This document shows, in pieces, positions 59,585 through 64,000 of a DNA stretch of 64,000 nucleotides. Source of the DNA: Coptis chinensis (Eukaryota; Streptophyta; Magnoliopsida; Ranunculales; Ranunculaceae). The translations under genes were made by a program, and so were the position numbers. Under the pieces are notes generated by a model. It saw only the letters and a list, made by a program, of their open reading frames with translations. It was not told the origin of the DNA and did no database searches. The stretch is from contig CM027378.1 in the NCBI GenBank assembly GCA_015680905.1, positions 55,577,501-55,641,500 of the forward strand, given 5' to 3'. Numbering within the stretch: the stretch's first letter is position 1; each line of letters begins with the position of its first letter.

Positions 59585-59871
59585 TAAAATAGTAAAATAC
59601 TATCAAATTATTACTTGCTAGTTCAAATTTCAAAATGACACACTTAATGTAGGCATTCTTCAACCGGTTAAAAAAAGTTAAAATTTTGAGTTGAAAGTGC
59701 AACTTGTGTGCTTCCTTGGATTGCATATGAGCTTATGTGGTCCACCTATGTGCCTCTAGTCCTCTACCCTTATAAATGCATGGAAATTTTGTTACAGAGA
59801 ATAGAAAAGTGCAATTAACAGGTGATTATGACCCAAAGCATGCGCATGCAACATTTGATTTAAGGGTTAAC

Positions 59872-60116
59872 TAGTATTGCCCCTGCTAGATGAGCCAATT
59901 AGGATTTCCCCCATGGGAAAATTAGGGTCTCCCCCCTGAGTACACAAAAAAAAACACGGTCAACCCAATTAGGATTTCCCCCAACTAGATTAGGGAAAAT
60001 TAAATCAAGTTGACCGTGTTTTTTTTTTTTTTGTGTGTACTCAGGGGGGAGACCCTAATTTCCCCATCTAGTTGGGGGAAATCCTAATTGGCTCATCTAG
60101 TAGGGGGCTAATACTA
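59872..60116. mobile_element. Foldback MITE, 245 bp
   Basis: The arms 59872-59964 and 60009-60116 are reverse complements with few differences. They start TAGTATTGCCCCTGCTAG and end CTAGTAGGGGGCTAATACTA. A 44-base loop partly repeats arm sequence (AATTAGGATTTCCCCC). Poly-A and poly-T stretches in the arms differ in length. Target duplication is not clear. Confidence 0.85.
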
Positions 60117-61140
60117 AAAAATCCTTGATTTAATACAGGATACCCATAAGCGCACATATTCATCACAAGATCTTCTGTTAAATATTTTTAGTAAAATTGA
60201 ATTGATAAACTATACGAATTTAAAACAGCTAGCCAAGAAAGGTGCAAGTGGAAATCAACTGAAAATTGAATTTCCAAGTGTTTACAAAGCTAGGATATGA
60301 TCTAGATATTTTGTAAGCCAGCTAAACAAATTGTAAGATTGATTTTCTTCTTTTAAACTTGAGCAACTTGCAAACCTCAGATGCAAAATGAAATTACGGA
60401 ACATTAAGGCACTTTTTGTTTGTTCCTACATGTAAGTTTGTAACTCATGTAATATATGAGGTCCTTCCTCATGTTAGATGTGGGTGGTCGTGGTTCCAGG
60501 TAACTCCTGTTTCATCTTTTCATAGAAATATGGCATTCTAGAAGTACCAGCATGTCGAGACTCTCTATGGTGGTTCCCTGTTGACGCACAAATACCCAAT
60601 GCAGTAACATAGATAGATGAGACGACTCTGCAAGGAGTCTTGCGGAGAAATGCTACCGATAAACCTAAATGTTTTTAATAAAATTAACTACTTCATATCA
60701 AGGCTAATGGTAATGGAGGAATCTCATCAATGTTGCAAAAATTCGTTTTAGGATTCTTTTAATTTATTTTGGCCATTGGAAATGGGTCTACTGGGTAGCA
60801 CAATAATGTTTCAGATATACTTCTAAAGGTAACAACCTCAACAGATGAAAGGAACCTTGCTTGGAATCTTAACCTAAGGACTTTTTTTTTCATAATGGAT
60901 ACTTTCCATTCATAAATAGAGAATAGAAAGTTCACATGGACCCGACATAGATTGAAGAACAATAACTGGGAGACACTCTATTATCTATATTACTCCCTTT
61001 TAAGGCCCAAGCTGCTAGATAGATCAAGAGCCTCTCCTAATAAAACCAACCTAGCTAGGAACCCAAAAAAACTTAAAGCTAGACAACAATATTTCCAAGT
61101 TCTTAAAAAAACAAAAAGACGTTGCACTTCTGCACTCCTA
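60117..61140. other. Intergenic, no gene recognised
   Basis: Only short open frames occur. Positions 61142-61290 on the minus strand give an open reading with SSKEAELIAAKS, which resembles an RNase H-like piece of a retroelement, but the stretch is too short to call. Confidence 0.4.
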
Positions 61141-61295
61141 GCTATTCAGAGTCGATCTTGAATGATCACACTTTGATTACCCCCATTGAAAACATGAGCT
61201 ACCTCAGCATGCACTTCTTTAGCCAATAAGGTAGCAACTTTTTGCTGCAATGAGTTCAGCCTCCTTTGAAGAAGTTGCATTTTTTATTTTTTTTG

Positions 61296-61914
61296 CTAAA
61301 AGGTAATTGTGGCCTGGGAAATATCCAATTTGAGAGCTATGTTCCCTCCATGCCTTTTGACTTTCAACTCATTAATCATTTCTGACGCCAATCCAATTGC
61401 TTGATGAGAATTTCTGTTCGAGATGAAACCATATTGTTCCTTTGAAACTATCCGTGTGGCAACTGGAGCCAGTCTTGAAGCTAGGATCTTGGTGATAACT
61501 TTATAGGAGAAATTGGAGAGGCAAATAGGTCGGAATTTATTCAACTGGTTTGCATTCCTTTCTTTTGGTATCAAAACTATAAAGTTTGAGTTGAAACTTG
61601 AGGGTAGTCCACTCTTAATGAAGAAGTATCTCACAGCTCTGACTACATCTCTTCTAATTATGTTCCAGCAGACTTGATAGAAATGGCCATTGAAATCATC
61701 GGGTCCTGGTGTACTATCTGGGCATAGGTTAAAAACTGCTTTTCTAATTTCTTCATGGTTCGGCATCTTTGACATATCCTCATTCTCTTGCTCAGTTACA
61801 GTTTGTGGGATGAGCTGTAGGAGACCTTCATCTAAGTCCAGATTCTTTGCTCTGAATTTCTCTGTGTAGTGACTTACAATGAAGCTGTTGATCTCCTCCT
61901 GCTCAGTTAGCATA
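61296..61914 (-). mobile_element. L1-type LINE reverse transcriptase fragment
   Basis: A 205-codon open frame on the minus strand shows the N-terminal part of a LINE reverse transcriptase: TPGPDDFNGHFYQVCW, the VLIPK block, KFRPICLSNFSYKVITK, KEQYGFI and ALKLDIS. It stops at ALKLDIS, before the catalytic YADD region, where the sequence changes to unrelated DNA. The upstream end is cut by a CACTA insertion at 61915. The endonuclease domain is therefore not in the window. The open frame suggests a relatively young fragment. Confidence 0.88.
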
Positions 61915-62216
61915 CACTACTACAGAATGACACTTATATCACTATTTTTAAGTGTGGTATAAATATATTTACCACTGTTATAGAACCGTGACAATAGGTG
62001 GTGTGGTATATAATAATAGCAAAACTGTGGTATATATGTTTAACGGATACTACGGTTTTTCAAAGAACCGTGGTTTGTAATACCCATTATATACCACGGT
62101 TGTCAACATAACCGTGGCATATAAGCTATTGAAACCGTGGTTTATATTAGTGTATGTGTTATAATACCGTGGTATATAGTTATACTAAACACTACGGTTT
62201 ATGCCAAACCGTGGTA

Positions 62217-62249
<33 letters not shown>

Positions 62250-64000
62250 GCTAGTAACAGTCTTCCACTTAAAAACCGAACTTGCATAACAAAATTTACA
62301 CAGCTTGCCTACATACAACATTTCCATCTTCCCAACAAATTCCAAAATGTACAATAAACTATCAAACATTGCAAAAAAAGATAATAATAATAATAAAAAA
62401 AAAAACTTCCATTAATTTTTTGAGTGCACTAAGAAAACAAACTTCAAATTCCTTTTCATAAATTTAAAAAGTAAGACTCATAAATTAAACTGGAGGGTCC
62501 GAACATAGCTAAAACTCATCCTTATTCGCTTCCGGCTGAAACACTCCATTTTCCTGGATGAACTGAATAATATCGAGTCGAACACCGTCAAGTTCATCTT
62601 CCGTGTATGTCTCCTTCAGTTCTAAATTTGTTATCTGGATGAGTCAAAGCACAACATGTGGAGTTACTATATAAGAATAGGGCGAAGTCGTTGAGCCAAA
62701 TAAAGTGTTTGTCAAAACTTTCGAATACCTTATTTTCAAATGATCCAGTTGAACAAGCTTCTACTATTTCCCTCATAAACTTCATTGTATAATACTCACA
62801 ACATCTGCATCACTTCCTTGATGCTTTTCATCAATCTTATTCAATAACTTAAGTCTACTCTTTGAAGGGATGACTGCAAAAGGAAAATCAGCAGACCAAC
62901 TCGTGAAGATAATTGCTTATGATTGCAATGATATACCAAAATTGACTAAAATAGGATCTTTGCAACACTCCCACAATTAACAACGGACCAAACTATAATA
63001 ATCAAGTTTCGGACTGGAAAAGAGATGTAACACAGTAACAATGTTTACTTTGTTTAGTCTTTATCACTGCAACTGGTACACTGAATGACTGAATAAATAT
63101 GATATGGAGGTGCGTCTAATCATGCTTTCTCCTACACATTATAGTAACTTCCATTTTAAGTTAAAAAGCGGGCCGGGATTAAGAAATCTACATGACTGTC
63201 AACTATAAATAAACGATTACTCACTGGTGCCCGATAAAATATTTAAATGCTCTTTAAGTATAGCGCAACGGGACTTGATGATTACTCAAACAGGAAATTA
63301 CCCTGCATTGGACTATAAGAGCTCGTATTTCTAAATTGGTTTGCATACATTTTACGTGGAATTTTATATTTGTTAACATTCATCTACATCAACTATAGAA
63401 ATCACTTTCGATTTCTTGGGGTTTTAAATAAAATATTAGCTACTCTTTCCATATTTATATTTGTAAAACTGTAGACAGATGTATAGGATTCAATTTCTTG
63501 ACATATAAAGAGTGATGCAAGGCACTAATAATGACTAGTCTCGAATTACCATCTAAACTATAATAAGCCTATCGTGAGCTAATAACAAACATATCATGAA
63601 CAAAAAATAAAATAAGCTTATTCTAGAGAGAGAATACTGTTAAATCACATAAGACAATTCATATTCCAAAAGATTAAAAGACACACGATCTATATAGCAA
63701 CATAAATTAAAAATACCATTCGGTATGATCAAGGGTGAATCCTAATTCCTAAACTTCCAACACAGACACTACTTAACTTAAAAGAAACTGTCACATCTCT
63801 TACAAATTCAAAACAGATCTCTTACCAACAGGGTGCACCTCTTTGCCATGCCTTCTATCGACGATAATTTGTGAGTGGAAGCCTTTGGCGGAAGTCAAAA
63901 ATCGATTGATCAGCACATACATCTGACTGTTGACCCTACCATAGCACAAGATTAAAGAGAAAAATTAATTTTTCACTCTAGACAAAATCATCACCATACA
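61915..64000 (+). mobile_element. CACTA element inserted in the LINE, left part only
   Basis: The left terminus CACTACTACAGAATGAC is followed by many inverted subterminal repeats with ACCGTGG/CCACGGT cores (61987-62215) and a TAA microsatellite (62223-62250). The 3-bp duplication would be ATA (61912-61914). The element runs past the window end. Inside, minus-strand open segments could be exons: 62640-62515 (YTEDELDGVRLDIIQFIQE, with a stop) and about 63955-63830 (GFHSQIIVDRRHGKEVHPVG before a GTAAG donor). I cannot assign them to a CACTA gene or a captured host gene. Confidence 0.75.

Noticed and set aside
1-64000. tRNA, rRNA and plastid gene search by eye
   Set aside because: I saw no tRNA cloverleaf, rRNA core or recognisable plastid gene. 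Short or degraded ones could have been missed.

Overview
The window looks like nuclear DNA of a dicot plant. It is AT-rich, it has GT-AG introns and TATA boxes, and most of it is layered plant transposable elements: Ty3/gypsy elements of the Tat and Athila lineages, CACTA, hAT, Helitron and LINE. Host genes are few. The clearest intact one is a two-exon phylloplanin-like secreted-protein gene (57116-58172, minus). A DUF761-type gene (29767-30449, minus) is recognisable but has its frame broken.

Left third (1-29170): a nest of elements. A plus-strand Tat element lacking its 5' half (from 22979 to about 29170) abuts a minus-strand Tat element (about 4900-22978). A solo LTR (6636-16739, target duplication TAGCC) lies in the 3' tail of the minus-strand element. 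That solo LTR is split by an 8,965-bp CACTA transposon (7685-16649, target duplication TTT). The CACTA carries pieces of host genes: an alpha-tubulin exon, several exons resembling the alpha subunit of mitochondrial processing peptidase, and a Sel1-like piece. In the plus-strand Tat copy, a 911-bp hAT element sits inside the small intron of the antisense accessory ORF. Positions 1-4870 hold two Athila-like 3' ends.

Middle (29180-45300): the DUF761-type gene has a 1,276-bp hAT element just upstream of its TATA box. Then comes a candidate 12.3-kb Helitron (32610-44918). Its CTAG-plus-hairpin end and its TC end interrupt a sequence that is present uninterrupted at about 45050-45110. Inside it are a minisatellite of roughly 55-bp units, a second Helitron-like terminus, 115-bp and 560-630-bp tandem duplications, and a broken gene of unknown function with an internal 320-bp duplication.

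Right part (45300-64000): a pair of 1.6-1.7-kb inverted repeats about 7 kb apart, one CACTA-like terminus, a small MITE built of CGCGGTTTT/AAACCGCG hairpins, a 245-bp foldback element, and a LINE reverse-transcriptase fragment cut by another CACTA that runs off the window. I found no rRNA, tRNA or CRISPR array. Homology calls were made by reading the sequence without database searches, so family names rest on recognised motifs.
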